Source: Pseudomonas sp. MWU16-30317
GTDB lineage: Bacteria; Pseudomonadota; Gammaproteobacteria; Pseudomonadales; Pseudomonadaceae
NCBI RefSeq assembly: GCF_020515695.1
Contig: NZ_JAIWJA010000002.1
Location: 744,001-808,000 of the forward strand
Reading direction: 5' to 3'
Length of the DNA stretch: 64,000 nucleotides
Numbering within the stretch: the first letter of the stretch is position 1; every line of letters starts with the position of its first letter. A model generated the notes under the pieces. It was given only the letters and a program-made list of their open reading frames with translations. It did not search any database and was not told the origin of the DNA. Made by a program: the position numbers and the translations under genes. Of the stretch, positions 25,676 to 38,184 are shown piece after piece.

Positions 25676-26455
25676 TCACGAATCCAGTGTGCCGCCTGCC
25701 AGGGCGCACAGCTGGATCGGGTCGAGGATGTGCACTTCCTTGCCCTGGGCATCCAGCAGGCCGTTCTGCTGGAATCGCGTGAATACCCGCGACACCGTCT
25801 CCACCGCCAACCCCAGGTAGTTGCCCATCTCGTTGCGCGACATGCTCAAGCGAAACTGATTGGCCGAATACCCCCGCGCGCGAAACCGCGCCGAGAGGTT
25901 GACCAGAAAGGTGGCGATGCGCTCGTCGGCGGTCTTTTTCGACAGCAACAGCATCATTTGTTGGTCGTCGCGGATTTCCCGGCTCATGACGCGCATCAGT
26001 TGCCGGCGCAACTGCGGCAGTTGCATGGCCAGTTCATCGAGCCGCTCGAACGGGATCTCGCAGACCGAGGTGGTTTCCTGGGCCTGGGCCGATACCGGAT
26101 GGCGTTCGGTGTCCATGCCCGACAGGCCGACCAGCTCGCTGGGCAGATGAAAGCCGGTGATCTGTTCGGCGCCGCTGTCGCTGACACTGAAGGTCTTCAA
26201 GGCCCCGGAACGCACGGCGTAGACTGCATCGAAGGTATCGCCCTGGCGAAACAGGTACTCGCCTTTTTTAAGCGGGCGGCCGCGGCGGACGATATCGTCC
26301 AGGGCGTCCATGTCGGCCAGGTCGAGCGACAATGGCAAGCACAGGGGAGCCAGGCTGCAATCCTTGCAGTGTGTCTGATTGTGGCCTCGCGGCGTGGCCC
26401 GTACCGCCGAGGCCGGCGATGCGTTGCGCACGATGAAGGACGCTGGATCTGACAT
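25676..26455 (-). CDS. anr: anaerobic regulator Anr (FNR homologue)
   Basis: 259 residues. The [4Fe-4S] ligands are Cys30, Cys33 and Cys39 ([11 protein letters not shown]) plus Cys132 (TTSVCEIPF). The cAMP-receptor-type sensor domain is followed by an HTH whose recognition helix contains [14 protein letters not shown], giving TTGAT-N4-ATCAA specificity. Oxygen destroys the cluster; without oxygen the dimer activates anaerobic and microaerobic genes. The N-terminus is about 15 residues longer than the P. aeruginosa protein. The neighbouring hemN carries an Anr box, and another lies before aer. Confidence 0.92.
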   Translation of the reverse strand: MSDPASFIVRNASPASAVRATPRGHNQTHCKDCSLAPLCLPLSLDLADMDALDDIVRRGRPLKKGEYLFRQGDTFDAVYAVRSGALKTFSVSDSGAEQITGFHLPSELVGLSGMDTERHPVSAQAQETTSVCEIPFERLDELAMQLPQLRRQLMRVMSREIRDDQQMMLLLSKKTADERIATFLVNLSARFRARGYSANQFRLSMSRNEMGNYLGLAVETVSRVFTRFQQNGLLDAQGKEVHILDPIQLCALAGGTLDS

Positions 26456-26494
26456 TGTTTGATTCCTTGTGACAAACACGCATGAAAGGCAAGG

Positions 26495-27913
26495 TTAACC
26501 CACTGATGGTCTTCGGGCCACCGTAGCCGGTTCAGATGACCTGTGAAAACGCTGTTGACCGTAAACCGCCGTGTAGCGATCGAACACCGCGCAGACAGCC
26601 CTTACCAGCAGCCGCCCTGCAGGCAGGACCGTGAAACCATGGGGCTTCAAGCCGATCAGGCCGTCGGCCGCCAGTGCCAGCAGGGCTGGCCACTGCGCAG
26701 CGAAATAGTCGCGAAAATCGATGGCGTATGTTTTCTCGATTAGCGCGAAGTCCAACTCGAAATGGCAGATGACCTGACCGATGATCGCAGCACGCAACCG
26801 ATCGTCGGCATCGCACAGCACACCGCGCAAGGTAGCGAGCTGGCCGCTGGCAAGGCGTTGCTGATACTCATTGATGTCGCTGGTGTTCTGGCAATACAGA
26901 TCGCCCACGTGACTGATGGCCGAAACCCCGAGGCCGATCAGGTCGCAATGACCATGGGTGGTGTAGCCCTGGAAATTGCGGTGCAGGCGGCCTTCTTCCT
27001 GGGCGCAGGCCAGGTCGTCATCGGGCAGGGCAAAATGGTCCATGCCGATATGACGGTAGCCGGCGGCGGATAATTGCTCGATGGTGCGCTGCAGCATTTC
27101 CAGTTTTTGCCCCGGTGCCGGCAGGTCCTGGCGCTCGATACGGCGCTGGGGCAGAAAACGCTCGGGCAGGTGCGCGTAATTGAACACCGACAGGCGATCC
27201 GGTTGCAGGTCGATGACTTGCGCCACGGTGTCGGCAAAGCTGGCGACGGTCTGCTGCGGCAGGCCGTAGATCAGGTCGATATTCACCGAGCGAAATTGCA
27301 GGGTGCGCGCGGCCTCCACCAGCGTGCGGGTTTCACCCAGGCTCTGCAGGCGATTGACCGCGCGCTGCACGGCCGGGTCGAGGTCCTGCACGCCGAGGCT
27401 GATACGGTTGAAGCCCAGTTCACGCAGCAGCCCCATGGTCGACCAGTCGGCTTCGCGCGGGTCGATCTCGATACTGTAGTCGCCGGAGTCATCATCCTTG
27501 AGCGAGAAGTTCTCCCGCAGGCTGGTCATCAACTGGCGCAGTTCGGCGTGGCTGAGGAACGTTGGCGTGCCCCCGCCCAGGTGCAATTGCTCGACCACCT
27601 GCAGGAGGTCGGCATGGCAGCCCAGTTGCTGGATTTCCTGTTCCAGGCGCGTCAGATAAGGCTGGGCCCGACCGCGGTCTTTGGTGATGACCTTGTTGCA
27701 CGCGCAGTAGTAGCAAATGTTGGCGCAAAACGGCAGGTGCACGTACAGCGACAGCGGGCGCAACGCCTTGCGGCTGCCGCGCAGGGCCTGCATGAGGTCG
27801 AAGCTGCCCACCTGGCTGTGGAATTGCACGGCGGTAGGGTAGGAGGTGTAGCGCGGGCCGGACAGGTCATAGCGCTTGATCAGCTCGTCATCCCAGCAGG
27901 GGGCATCGTGCAT
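26495..27913 (-). CDS. hemN: oxygen-independent coproporphyrinogen III oxidase, frameshifted at the C-terminus
   Basis: 472 residues. Radical-SAM cluster ligands Cys63, Cys67 and Cys70 (CANICYYC), then GGGTPTFL and IDLIYGLPQQT. It makes protoporphyrinogen without oxygen. The last part is abnormal: family members end ...QRFSxVI, while here QQRF continues as HRSSEPATVARRPSVG. Inserting one base in the run of four A (26546-26549 on the plus strand) restores RFSQVI and a stop at 26532-26534, so a one-base deletion has replaced the last residues and added about a dozen. The catalytic core is untouched and the enzyme may still work. Confidence 0.92.
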   Translation of the reverse strand: MHDAPCWDDELIKRYDLSGPRYTSYPTAVQFHSQVGSFDLMQALRGSRKALRPLSLYVHLPFCANICYYCACNKVITKDRGRAQPYLTRLEQEIQQLGCHADLLQVVEQLHLGGGTPTFLSHAELRQLMTSLRENFSLKDDDSGDYSIEIDPREADWSTMGLLRELGFNRISLGVQDLDPAVQRAVNRLQSLGETRTLVEAARTLQFRSVNIDLIYGLPQQTVASFADTVAQVIDLQPDRLSVFNYAHLPERFLPQRRIERQDLPAPGQKLEMLQRTIEQLSAAGYRHIGMDHFALPDDDLACAQEEGRLHRNFQGYTTHGHCDLIGLGVSAISHVGDLYCQNTSDINEYQQRLASGQLATLRGVLCDADDRLRAAIIGQVICHFELDFALIEKTYAIDFRDYFAAQWPALLALAADGLIGLKPHGFTVLPAGRLLVRAVCAVFDRYTAVYGQQRFHRSSEPATVARRPSVG

Positions 27914-27946
27914 GGAGGAGTTTTCCGGTGGCGGGGCGAATGCAGC

Positions 27947-27988
27947 ATTTTAGGCGCCGACGCCTGCGGGAAAATTGACCCAGATCAA
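27947..27988 (-). promoter_or_regulatory. Anr-dependent class II promoter of hemN
   Basis: Plus-strand TTGACCCAGATCAA (27975-27988) is a near-consensus Anr/FNR box with one mismatch. On the minus strand a -10 TAAAAT lies at 27947-27952; the implied start near 27940 puts the box centre at -41.5, the classical activating position. The hemN ATG is 27 bp further. Confidence 0.78.
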
Positions 27989-28160
27989 TAGTGCGCCGCT
28001 CGCTCAGTCCAGCAAGGGATTAAACAGACGAGTGCCACACGTCAGGATCTCGGTATCTTGCGCTTACAATGCAGCCTGGTGACTGCCGTTGTCCTGATGT
28101 GTCCAAGCGCGCGACCATAGCGGCCTGGCAACGTTGCCATCACCATTACGGAGCCTCACG

Positions 28161-28832
28161 ATGAATGCTGAACGGGACCCATGGGCGCAACGCGTCAGCG
28201 ACAACGGCTGGCTGTGGAATTCGGCTCAGAGCCAATCGGCGGAGGGCGAGCCGCTGTGCCTGATCTTCGCCCATGGTGCGGGCGCGCCGATGGACAGCGC
28301 GTTCATGAACACCATGGCCGAGCACTTGGCGCAACGCGGGATCGACGTCCTGCGCTTCGAATTCCCCTACATGGCGCAGCGGCGTATCGACGGCGGCAAA
28401 CGCCCACCTAACCCGCAAGCGCGCTTGCTGGAGAAATGGCGAGAGGTCTATGCGCTGGTGCGCACCCAAGTGGCGGGGCGGCTGGCGATTGGCGGCAAGT
28501 CCATGGGCGGGCGCATGGCCAGCTTGCTGGCGGACGAGTTGGGGGCGGATGCGCTGGTATGCCTCGGCTATCCATTCTATGCCGCGGGCAAGCCGGAGAA
28601 GCCGCGGGTCGCGCACCTGGCCGACCTGCAGACCCGCACCCTGATCATCCAGGGTGAACGCGATACCTTGGGCAACCAGGCGACGGTGGCGGGCTATGAG
28701 GTGTCAGAGCAGATCGAGCTGTACTGGCTGCCGGCGGCCGACCACGATCTCAAACCGCTGAAGGCGTCCGGGTTCACCCATCAGCAACACCTGGAAAGCG
28801 CCGCCGACCGCGTGGCGGCGTTTCTCTATTGA
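28161..28832 (+). CDS. alpha/beta-hydrolase of the KANL3/Tex30 type
   Basis: 223 residues, ribosome site GGAG. CLIFAHGAGAPMDSAFMNTM gives the oxyanion region, GKSMGGRMASLL carries the nucleophile Ser, LIIQGERDTLGN the Asp and PAADHDLKPLK the His, so the triad is intact. Relatives are small hydrolases of unclear substrate. No signal peptide. Convergent with the next gene. Confidence 0.85.
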   Translation: MNAERDPWAQRVSDNGWLWNSAQSQSAEGEPLCLIFAHGAGAPMDSAFMNTMAEHLAQRGIDVLRFEFPYMAQRRIDGGKRPPNPQARLLEKWREVYALVRTQVAGRLAIGGKSMGGRMASLLADELGADALVCLGYPFYAAGKPEKPRVAHLADLQTRTLIIQGERDTLGNQATVAGYEVSEQIELYWLPAADHDLKPLKASGFTHQQHLESAADRVAAFLY

Positions 28833-28865
28833 TCGTGGCGCGGTGATCACAGCGTGCGGGACGCA

Positions 28866-29336
28866 TCAGGCTTGAGCAGGCGGCGTAGCTTCCATCGCCA
28901 GCAGCGGGACCAGGTCCGTACCGGTGAAGGTGCCGCTGACGGCCAGCAATGCCCCTTCCAACTCGATCTGTACCTGGCCGTCGAATTCGATTGAAAGCTT
29001 GCGGTTGTTCCAATCGATATCGACGTTGGCGCCGCCACGCATACCCTGGTCCCAAAGACCGCCAGGCAGCATCCGGGTGTAACGGCTGTAATAACCGGCG
29101 TCACCCGGTTCGAAACGTTTACGGATGACGTCGTCGCTGCGCATAGCCGGCAATCTAACGCGGATACTCTGATAGTCCGGGGTGAAGGGGCTGCCGACGG
29201 AGCCTTTCATGAACCAGCTTGATTGCTGCTCGGTCCATTCGAAAAAGGCAACGCCAGTGTAGTCCTGACCGTTCAGGTTCCAGCGCAGGATCCCGCTGGC
29301 ATGGGTGTCGACGGGGGAGGGGGTGGGTGAGGTCAT
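28866..29336 (-). CDS. hypothetical protein, beta-rich
   Basis: 156 residues (MTSPTPSPVDTHASGILRWN, then NGQDYTGVAFFEWTEQQSSW and NVDIDWNNRKLSIEFDGQVQ). Predicted mostly beta strand, soluble, without signal peptide or known domain. Codon use is core-like and the frame is free of anomalies. It lies between the hydrolase and aer with its own 130-bp upstream gap. Function unknown. Confidence 0.65.
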   Translation of the reverse strand: MTSPTPSPVDTHASGILRWNLNGQDYTGVAFFEWTEQQSSWFMKGSVGSPFTPDYQSIRVRLPAMRSDDVIRKRFEPGDAGYYSRYTRMLPGGLWDQGMRGGANVDIDWNNRKLSIEFDGQVQIELEGALLAVSGTFTGTDLVPLLAMEATPPAQA

Positions 29337-29465
29337 GATGCTCTCTCATGGCGCCGATGGACGCGGTGGTGGTTGAGCCACCACCTTATCCATCAGGTTG
29401 AAAACGCATCACTGACAGAACGGAGAGTTACGTTCGCAATGAATCCGGTATAGGCGCACTTCGAC

Positions 29466-31031
29466 TCACCGATTGAACCGCTCCACTAGCGAATACTGGC
29501 TTTGCGCCGTGCGGGTCAGCTCGGTGCTCAGGTTGGCCGAGCTTTGCGCCTGTTCGGCGGTCACGTCGGCGAGGTCGGCGATGGTACCGATGTTGCGGCT
29601 GACCTCTTCGGCTACCGCGCTTTGCTGCTCGGTAGCGGCAGCGATCTGCGCGGTCATGTCGGTGATATTGGCCATGGCCTCGCTGATGCCCACCAGCGCT
29701 TGATCGGCCTCCATGACCCGCGCCACGCCTTCTTCGGCCTGACGGTTACCCGCTTCCATGGTGTTCACCGCGTTGCTGGCGGTGCCTTGCAGCTTGGCGA
29801 TCAGGGCGTGGATCTGCCCGGTCGACTCGCTGGTACGCTGCGCCAACTGGCGCACCTCGTCGGCGACCACGGCAAAACCGCGGCCCATTTCACCGGCGCG
29901 GGCGGCCTCGATGGCGGCGTTCAGGGCCAGCAGGTTGGTCTGGTCGGCGATGCCTTTGATGACATCCACCACGCCGCCGATCTCGTTGCTGTCCTTGGCC
30001 AGTTGCAGCACGGTCTGGCCGGTTTCGCCCACCACCACCGACAGGCGCTGGATGGCGTCGCGGGTCTCGCCGGCAATCGCCCGGCCTTTGCCGGTCAGGG
30101 TGTTGGCTTGCTGAGTGGCCTCGGCGGTGCGGTGCACATGGCTGGCGACCTGCGCAGTGGTCGCGGCCATCTGGTTGACGGCGGCCGCCACCTGTTCGGT
30201 TTCGACACGCTGGCGTTCCAGGCCGGTGGAGCTGTTGTGCGCCAGTACATCGGATTGCCGCGCCTGATCGCTCAGGTGCTCGGCGGTGTCCTGCAAGCGG
30301 GTCAGGCAGGTTTTCAGGCGGGCTTCCTGACTGAGAATGGACATCTCCAGGCGCGCCTGGGCTCCCCGGCTGTCGGTATACATCTGCGCGATCAACGGAT
30401 CGGAGGTGGTCTGCTCGGCCAGGCGCAGCAGGCGCTTGAGGCCCCGTTGTTGCCAGCTCAGGCCCAGCAGCCCCAGGGGAATCGACAACCCGGCAGCCAA
30501 GGCGAAGCCCCAGCCAGAGTTGAGCCACAGGCCGATCAAAAAGCCGATCTGGCTGATCAGAATGAACGGCAGCCAGTTCTCGATCACCGGCAGCCAGTGA
30601 TCGCGCTGCGGCACGGCCGCCTTGCCGCGGTTCAGGCGTTCATACAGTGCTTGTGCACGGCGGACCTGCTCGGCGGTGGGCTTGATCCGTACCGACTCGT
30701 AGCCCACCACCTGGCTGCCATCGAAAATCGGCGTCACGTAGGCGTTGACCCAATAGAAGTCGCCATTCTTGCAGCGGTTCTTGACGATCCCCATCCATGG
30801 CAGACCCTGCTTGAGCGTCTGCCACATGTGTTCGAACACCGCTGATGGCACATCGGGATGGCGCACGGTGTTATGGGGCGCACGGATCAGCTCTTCGCTG
30901 GTAAAACCACTGATCTCGATAAATGCATCGTTGCAGTAAGTAATGACGCCCTTGGCATCCGTGGTGGAGATCAGCCGCTGCTGGGCCGGGAAAGTCCGTT
31001 CGCGCTGAGTGATGGGCTGGTTGTTTCGCAT
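29466..31031 (-). CDS. aer: aerotaxis / energy-taxis receptor Aer
   Basis: 521 residues from this ATG (another ATG six codons upstream is possible). An N-terminal PAS domain ([58 protein letters not shown]) of the FAD-binding type is followed by a hydrophobic hairpin anchor (about 165-200), a HAMP-like linker and the MCP signalling domain with tip [20 protein letters not shown]. It reports redox state to the chemotaxis array and directs cells to oxygen. An Anr box precedes it, matching known Anr control of aer in P. aeruginosa. Confidence 0.93.
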   Translation of the reverse strand: MRNNQPITQRERTFPAQQRLISTTDAKGVITYCNDAFIEISGFTSEELIRAPHNTVRHPDVPSAVFEHMWQTLKQGLPWMGIVKNRCKNGDFYWVNAYVTPIFDGSQVVGYESVRIKPTAEQVRRAQALYERLNRGKAAVPQRDHWLPVIENWLPFILISQIGFLIGLWLNSGWGFALAAGLSIPLGLLGLSWQQRGLKRLLRLAEQTTSDPLIAQMYTDSRGAQARLEMSILSQEARLKTCLTRLQDTAEHLSDQARQSDVLAHNSSTGLERQRVETEQVAAAVNQMAATTAQVASHVHRTAEATQQANTLTGKGRAIAGETRDAIQRLSVVVGETGQTVLQLAKDSNEIGGVVDVIKGIADQTNLLALNAAIEAARAGEMGRGFAVVADEVRQLAQRTSESTGQIHALIAKLQGTASNAVNTMEAGNRQAEEGVARVMEADQALVGISEAMANITDMTAQIAAATEQQSAVAEEVSRNIGTIADLADVTAEQAQSSANLSTELTRTAQSQYSLVERFNR

Positions 31032-31117
31032 GGCAGAGTCTTTCCGCATAGGCTTTGCGCGGTTATCGGCACGCGCGCGGAGGAGTTGAGGAAAAACGCA
31101 CGGTTTGCGCGTTTGTA

Positions 31118-31131
31118 TTGATCCAGGTCAA
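31118..31131. promoter_or_regulatory. Anr box upstream of aer
   Basis: TTGATCCAGGTCAA, one mismatch from TTGAT-N4-ATCAA, centred about 93 bp before the aer ATG and between the CPBP stop and aer. The associated -10 is not obvious. Confidence 0.65.
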
Positions 31132-31144
31132 CGAATTGACCGAT

Positions 31145-31933
31145 TCAGAGTTTGAGCGGATAGGTGAACAGGCCGAAATGGATAAGGTTGATCCCGAAGT
31201 GGCAGCCGGTCGCGGCAAGCAGCCCGCCATAGCGCCATGCCACCCCGTACCCGATGCCCGCCAGCGTTGCCAGCAGCGCCCAGGTCCAGCCACCGCCCAA
31301 GTGCGTCAGCCCGAACAGCACGGCGCTCAGGCTAATGGCCAGCGGCACGCCCCAGCGCCAGCGCTGCCAGCGACCGCTTAGCCAGCCGAGCAGGTAACCG
31401 CGAAACAGCAGCTCCTCGCTCAAGCTGACCAACAACAGATTGTTGGCGGCCCATAGCCAGGCGCCGGCCGGCCACTTGGGAGCCCAGGCCACGGCGTGCA
31501 ACGCCATTGCCAGCCCGAACAGACCGCTCGCCGTGATCGCCAGGGTTCGCACCGTGGCCTGTTTGATCAGCCCCCAGGGCCGCGCGGCAACCGCCCAAGG
31601 ACAGCACAGCAGGATCCACGCGCCGATCAGGGGCTTGTCCAGATTCAAGAAGAGCGAGAAGGGCGGCGCCCCCGCGCTCAATACCTGCCGATCGATGATC
31701 AAGGCGTTATCGAAATCCGGCACGCGGTGCAGCGCCAGTCCCAGCGCCAGGAGCACGAAGCCTCCATGCCCCAACCAGGCCAGTCGCGCCTGTCGAGTCG
31801 CGATTCCCAGCAGTCCCAGGAGCGCGATGTACGGGAATGCCGAGAAGCCGATGTGGCCATAGCACAGCGCCATGCCATACCCGGCAGTCAATAAGAGGAG
31901 GGCGATCTGACGCTGAGCCTGCATGGAGCACAT
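31145..31933 (-). CDS. CPBP-family intramembrane metalloprotease
   Basis: 262 residues with about seven or eight hydrophobic segments. The family motifs are present near the C-terminus: SEELLFRGYLLG (EExxxR), FGLTHLGGG and TGCHFGINLIHF, whose Glu and His residues bind the metal. CPBP proteases cleave within or next to the membrane; in bacteria some confer immunity or process signals. The substrate is unknown. Its 3' end adjoins the aer promoter. Confidence 0.83.
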   Translation of the reverse strand: MCSMQAQRQIALLLLTAGYGMALCYGHIGFSAFPYIALLGLLGIATRQARLAWLGHGGFVLLALGLALHRVPDFDNALIIDRQVLSAGAPPFSLFLNLDKPLIGAWILLCCPWAVAARPWGLIKQATVRTLAITASGLFGLAMALHAVAWAPKWPAGAWLWAANNLLLVSLSEELLFRGYLLGWLSGRWQRWRWGVPLAISLSAVLFGLTHLGGGWTWALLATLAGIGYGVAWRYGGLLAATGCHFGINLIHFGLFTYPLKL

Positions 31934-32047
31934 CCGAATCGGAGCAGAGCGCGCAGATTAGCGATGCTGCCGAGGGATGTCTGTAGGACGTTTCCCAAGT
32001 TGATCGTGCCTGCGTGGCACGACCAACCGTTCACCCCATGTGGGGTA

Positions 32048-34789
<2,742 letters not shown>

Positions 34790-34966
34790 GAACAAACTCC
34801 TTGTCGGGCCTCACGGTCAGGGCCCATGGGTTCAGTTTCTATGCACTGGACTGCGCGAGTGTGTCGCGGGTTCCGGAGTTCCTTTATCATGCGCGCTTTT
34901 CAAGGCAGCGGGATGAAACCCCTCTGCCGGCCAATGGCCTGCGCCGACGGCACCCTGGAGTGATCA

Positions 34967-36031
34967 ATGAATACGCTGTTTATGCACTGTCGGCCGGGCT
35001 TTGAAGGCGAAGTCTGTTCGGAAATCGCCGAACACGCCGCGCGCCTGGATGTATCGGGCTACGCCAAGGCGAAGCCGGCCAGTGCCTGTGTCGAATTCAT
35101 CTGTCATTCGCCCGAAGGGCCCCAGCGCTTGATGCGCGAGCTGCGTTTTGCCGAGCTGATCTTCCCGCGCCAGTGGGCCCGTGGCCGTTTCGTCGAGTTG
35201 CCGGAGACCGACCGCATCAGCGTGCTGCTGGCGACCTTGGCCGATTACCCGGTGTTCGGCAGCCTGTGGCTGGAGATCGTCGACACCAACGATGGCAAGG
35301 AGCTGTCGACCTTCTGTCGCAAATTCGAAGTGCCGCTGCGCAAGGCGCTGATCAAGGCCGGCCGCCTGCTGGACGATCCGGCCCTGCCGCGTTTGTTGCT
35401 GACCTTCAAGACCGGCCGCGAAGTCTTCGTCGGCGTGGCCGAGGCCGACAATCAGGCGATGTGGCCCATGGGCATCCCGCGTTTGAAGTTCCCGCGCGAG
35501 GCGCCGAGCCGTTCGACCCTCAAGCTGGAAGAGGCCTGGCATCATTTCATTCCAAGGGAGGAGTGGGACGCGCGGTTACACAGCGACATGACCGGTGTCG
35601 ATCTCGGCGCCGCGCCGGGTGGCTGGACCTATCAACTGGTGCGCCGCGGCATGCTGGTCACCGCCATCGATAACGGGCCGATGGCCGAAAGTCTGATGGA
35701 CACCGGCCTGGTCAAGCACCTGATGACCGACGGCTTCACCTACAAGCCCAAGCCGACGGTAGACTGGATGGTCTGCGACATCGTCGAAAAGCCCGCGCGC
35801 AATGCCGCTTTGCTGGAAACCTGGCTGGGCGAGGGACTTTGTCGCGAAGCCGTGGTCAATCTAAAGCTACCCATGAAACAACGTTATGCCGAGGTGCGGC
35901 GCTTGCTCGACCGCATCGCAGAAGGCTTCAAGGCCCGCGGCATCAAAGTGGCCATCGGCTGCAAGCAGCTGTACCACAACCGTGAAGAAGTGACGTGCCA
36001 CCTGCGCCGTCTCGATACGAAAAAGCCTTGA
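34967..36031 (+). CDS. rlmM: 23S rRNA 2'-O-ribose methyltransferase RlmM
   Basis: 354 residues. N-terminal [20 protein letters not shown] (THUMP-like) and a Rossmann methyltransferase with SAM motif [19 protein letters not shown] at about residue 208, then [10 protein letters not shown] and LKLPMKQRY supplying catalytic Asp and Lys. It methylates C2498 (E. coli numbering) in 23S rRNA. tusA follows 14 bp after the stop in the usual Pseudomonas order. Confidence 0.95.
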   Translation: MNTLFMHCRPGFEGEVCSEIAEHAARLDVSGYAKAKPASACVEFICHSPEGPQRLMRELRFAELIFPRQWARGRFVELPETDRISVLLATLADYPVFGSLWLEIVDTNDGKELSTFCRKFEVPLRKALIKAGRLLDDPALPRLLLTFKTGREVFVGVAEADNQAMWPMGIPRLKFPREAPSRSTLKLEEAWHHFIPREEWDARLHSDMTGVDLGAAPGGWTYQLVRRGMLVTAIDNGPMAESLMDTGLVKHLMTDGFTYKPKPTVDWMVCDIVEKPARNAALLETWLGEGLCREAVVNLKLPMKQRYAEVRRLLDRIAEGFKARGIKVAIGCKQLYHNREEVTCHLRRLDTKKP

Positions 36032-36045
36032 TTCAGGAGTTACCC

Positions 36046-36303
36046 ATGTCTGAAGCCCTTAGCGCTGCCACCCCTGTCGACGCGGTGCTCGACGCCAGCG
36101 GCCTGAACTGCCCGGAGCCGGTGATGATGCTGCACCAGCACATCCGCGACCTGGCGGGCGGCGGACTGCTCAAAGTGATCGCCACCGACCCGTCGACGCG
36201 CCGCGACATCCCCAAGTTCTGCGTGTTTCTGGATCACGAGTTGGTGCATCAGGAAGAGGCGGGCGGGACGTACCTGTACTGGATTCGCAAGAATAACGGG
36301 TGA
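36046..36303 (+). CDS. tusA: sulfurtransferase TusA
   Basis: 85 residues. The motif [20 protein letters not shown] carries the active Cys in the CPEP signature that ends strand 1. TusA accepts persulfide sulfur from IscS and relays it, for example to TusBCD in tRNA 2-thiouridine synthesis. Ribosome site AGGAG; probably co-transcribed with rlmM. Confidence 0.93.
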   Translation: MSEALSAATPVDAVLDASGLNCPEPVMMLHQHIRDLAGGGLLKVIATDPSTRRDIPKFCVFLDHELVHQEEAGGTYLYWIRKNNG

Positions 36304-36388
36304 GGGAGTGCGGTGATGCTGATGGCCTCTTCACCGCCGAACGCGCACCTTGCTCCCAGAGGTGTATGACTCGGGATCTCAGTGCACC

Positions 36389-36416
36389 GTAGGAGCGAAG
36401 CGTGCTCGCGAAGAGG
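36389..36416. repeat. REP-like element
   Basis: GTAGGAGCGAAGCGTGCTCG followed by CGAAGAGG, a degenerate Pseudomonas REP unit (imperfect GAGC...GCTC hairpin) in the tusA-pdxB gap. A related inverted pair occurs at 39963-40046. Confidence 0.55.
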
Positions 36417-36490
36417 CCCGCAAGCCAAACATCCTGCTCGCTACAACCCCGCTGAACGCCTAAACTGCGGCTCCGCCCAAGGAGCCTGCC

Positions 36491-37633
36491 ATGCTGATCG
36501 TTGCTGACGAAAACATCCCTCTGCTGACCGAATTCTTCCAGGGCGCGGGTGAGATACGCCGCCTGCCTGGGCGCAGCATCGACCGCGCCGCGATCGCCGA
36601 GGCCGATGTGCTGCTGGTGCGTTCAGTCACCAAGGTGACCCGCGACATACTCGTTGGCAGCCCGGTCAAGTTCGTCGGCACCTGCACCATCGGCACCGAT
36701 CATCTGGACCTCGAATACTTCAACCAGACCGGCATCCAATGGGCCAGCGCCCCCGGCTGCAACGCCCGTGGTGTAGTGGACTATGTGCTGGGCAGCCTGT
36801 TCACCCTGGCCGACCTTGACGGCGCCGACCTCAGCCGCCGTATTTATGGCGTGGTCGGTGCCGGCCAGGTCGGTGGACGTCTGATCGACGCCTTGCGCGG
36901 CCTTGGCTGGGATGTGCGGGTCTGTGATCCACTGCGCGAGCCAGCCGCAGGCGAGGTGCATGTCAGCCTTGACGAGATCCTTGCCGAATGTGACGTGATC
37001 AGCCTGCACACGCCGCTGACCCGCAGCGGCCCGGCGCCTACCTGGCATTTGCTCGACGCCGAGCGCCTGGCACGCTTGCGCCCAGGCGCCTGGCTGATCA
37101 ACGCGGCCCGCGGCCCGATCGTCGATAACCTGGCACTGCGCGCCTTGCTCACCGAGCGCGACGACGTGCAGGCGGTGCTCGACGTCTGGGAGCACGAACC
37201 CAGTGTCGACCTGGCTCTGGCCGATCTCTGTGTGCTGGCCACCCCGCACATTGCCGGCTACAGCCTGGACGGTCGGCAGCGGGGCACCGAGCAGATCTAT
37301 CAGGCCTTTTGTGCCTGGCAGCACCAGGCGCCGGCACTGCGCCTGTCCGATCTGCTGCCCAACGCCTGGTTGGCGGGCCTGGAGCTGCATGCCGACAGCG
37401 ACCCGGCGTGGGCGCTGGCGATGGTTTGCCGCGCGGTGTACGACCCGCGCCGTGACGATGCCGATTTTCGCCGCAGCCTCAATGACGACGACGCCCTACA
37501 ACGGGTGGCGTTCGATGCATTGCGCAAGCACTACCCGCCACGCCGCGAGATCGACGCCCTCAACGTGCGCATCGAGGGCGAAGCGCCATTGCTGCGTCAG
37601 CAGATGCATGCGCTGGGTATTCAGCTGGGCTGA
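36491..37633 (+). CDS. pdxB: erythronate-4-phosphate dehydrogenase
   Basis: 380 residues. [23 protein letters not shown]-binding [20 protein letters not shown], catalytic Arg in [12 protein letters not shown] and the C-terminal dimerisation domain ([20 protein letters not shown]) place it in the PdxB branch of D-hydroxyacid dehydrogenases. Second step of the DXP-dependent pyridoxal 5'-phosphate pathway. Ribosome site AAGGAG. Upstream gap holds a REP-like element. Confidence 0.95.
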   Translation: MLIVADENIPLLTEFFQGAGEIRRLPGRSIDRAAIAEADVLLVRSVTKVTRDILVGSPVKFVGTCTIGTDHLDLEYFNQTGIQWASAPGCNARGVVDYVLGSLFTLADLDGADLSRRIYGVVGAGQVGGRLIDALRGLGWDVRVCDPLREPAAGEVHVSLDEILAECDVISLHTPLTRSGPAPTWHLLDAERLARLRPGAWLINAARGPIVDNLALRALLTERDDVQAVLDVWEHEPSVDLALADLCVLATPHIAGYSLDGRQRGTEQIYQAFCAWQHQAPALRLSDLLPNAWLAGLELHADSDPAWALAMVCRAVYDPRRDDADFRRSLNDDDALQRVAFDALRKHYPPRREIDALNVRIEGEAPLLRQQMHALGIQLG

Positions 37634-37662
37634 GTCGCGACCCGAAAGTATCGGGCAGAAAA

Positions 37663-37684
37663 AACCCGGCGAAGGCGCCGGGTT
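37663..37684 (-). terminator. terminator between pdxB and a small convergent gene
   Basis: AACCCGGCG-AAGG-CGCCGGGTT, a 9-bp stem. On the minus strand it is followed by a T-tract (TTTTTTC), so it serves mainly the small gene at 37733-37906. Confidence 0.82.
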
Positions 37685-37732
37685 CAGGAATTCTTGTTAT
37701 TGAAGTGCTTGTGCCTGGCCAATACCTGAGGG

Positions 37733-37906
37733 TCACTTCCTGGGAGCAACCAGACGTTTTTCCAGCTCCCGACAGGCTTGTTGAACCATGTCTTCGGTGA
37801 TCGGTACTTCGCGGCCCTGGGCGTCGATGATCGAGCCTCCGACGGCATGGTGTGGCTGGACGCGTTGGACTGGCAATGTTTCGCTCGGCTGCGATTGCAG
37901 GCTCAT
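37733..37906 (-). CDS. small conserved protein convergent with pdxB
   Basis: 57 residues, MSLQSQPSETLPVQRVQPHH, then a GGSIIDAQGREVPITEDMVQ motif. The chosen ATG has a very good ribosome site (AGGAGAGAG). It looks like the small PA1375.1-type hypothetical protein annotated beside pdxB in pseudomonads (recalled, not searched). C-terminal part amphipathic helix (QACRELEKRLVAPRK). Function unknown; it ends in its own terminator. Confidence 0.72.
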   Translation of the reverse strand: MSLQSQPSETLPVQRVQPHHAVGGSIIDAQGREVPITEDMVQQACRELEKRLVAPRK

Positions 37907-38184
37907 GGTCTCTCTCCTCATCAGATTGCGCGTAGCGTAAGACCCTGTCATGACCGAGGCATTACAACGGTCACCGACGCTTGCACGTTCTTCACAGGGG
38001 GTGGGTACAGCCCTGCAGGCGGCGACGTAGAGCGTTGCCGGGTTGTTCCTGCGCATGGACGCTGTTCGGACTGCCCTGCTTTAGCTGACTGACCGCCGCG
38101 CACGAAGTTCCGGCAGGGCGCCGCTGTCGCAAACCTTGCGACAGGGTGTAGGCTGGCCGCCCGAACCTGTGCAATGGCGTGGCC

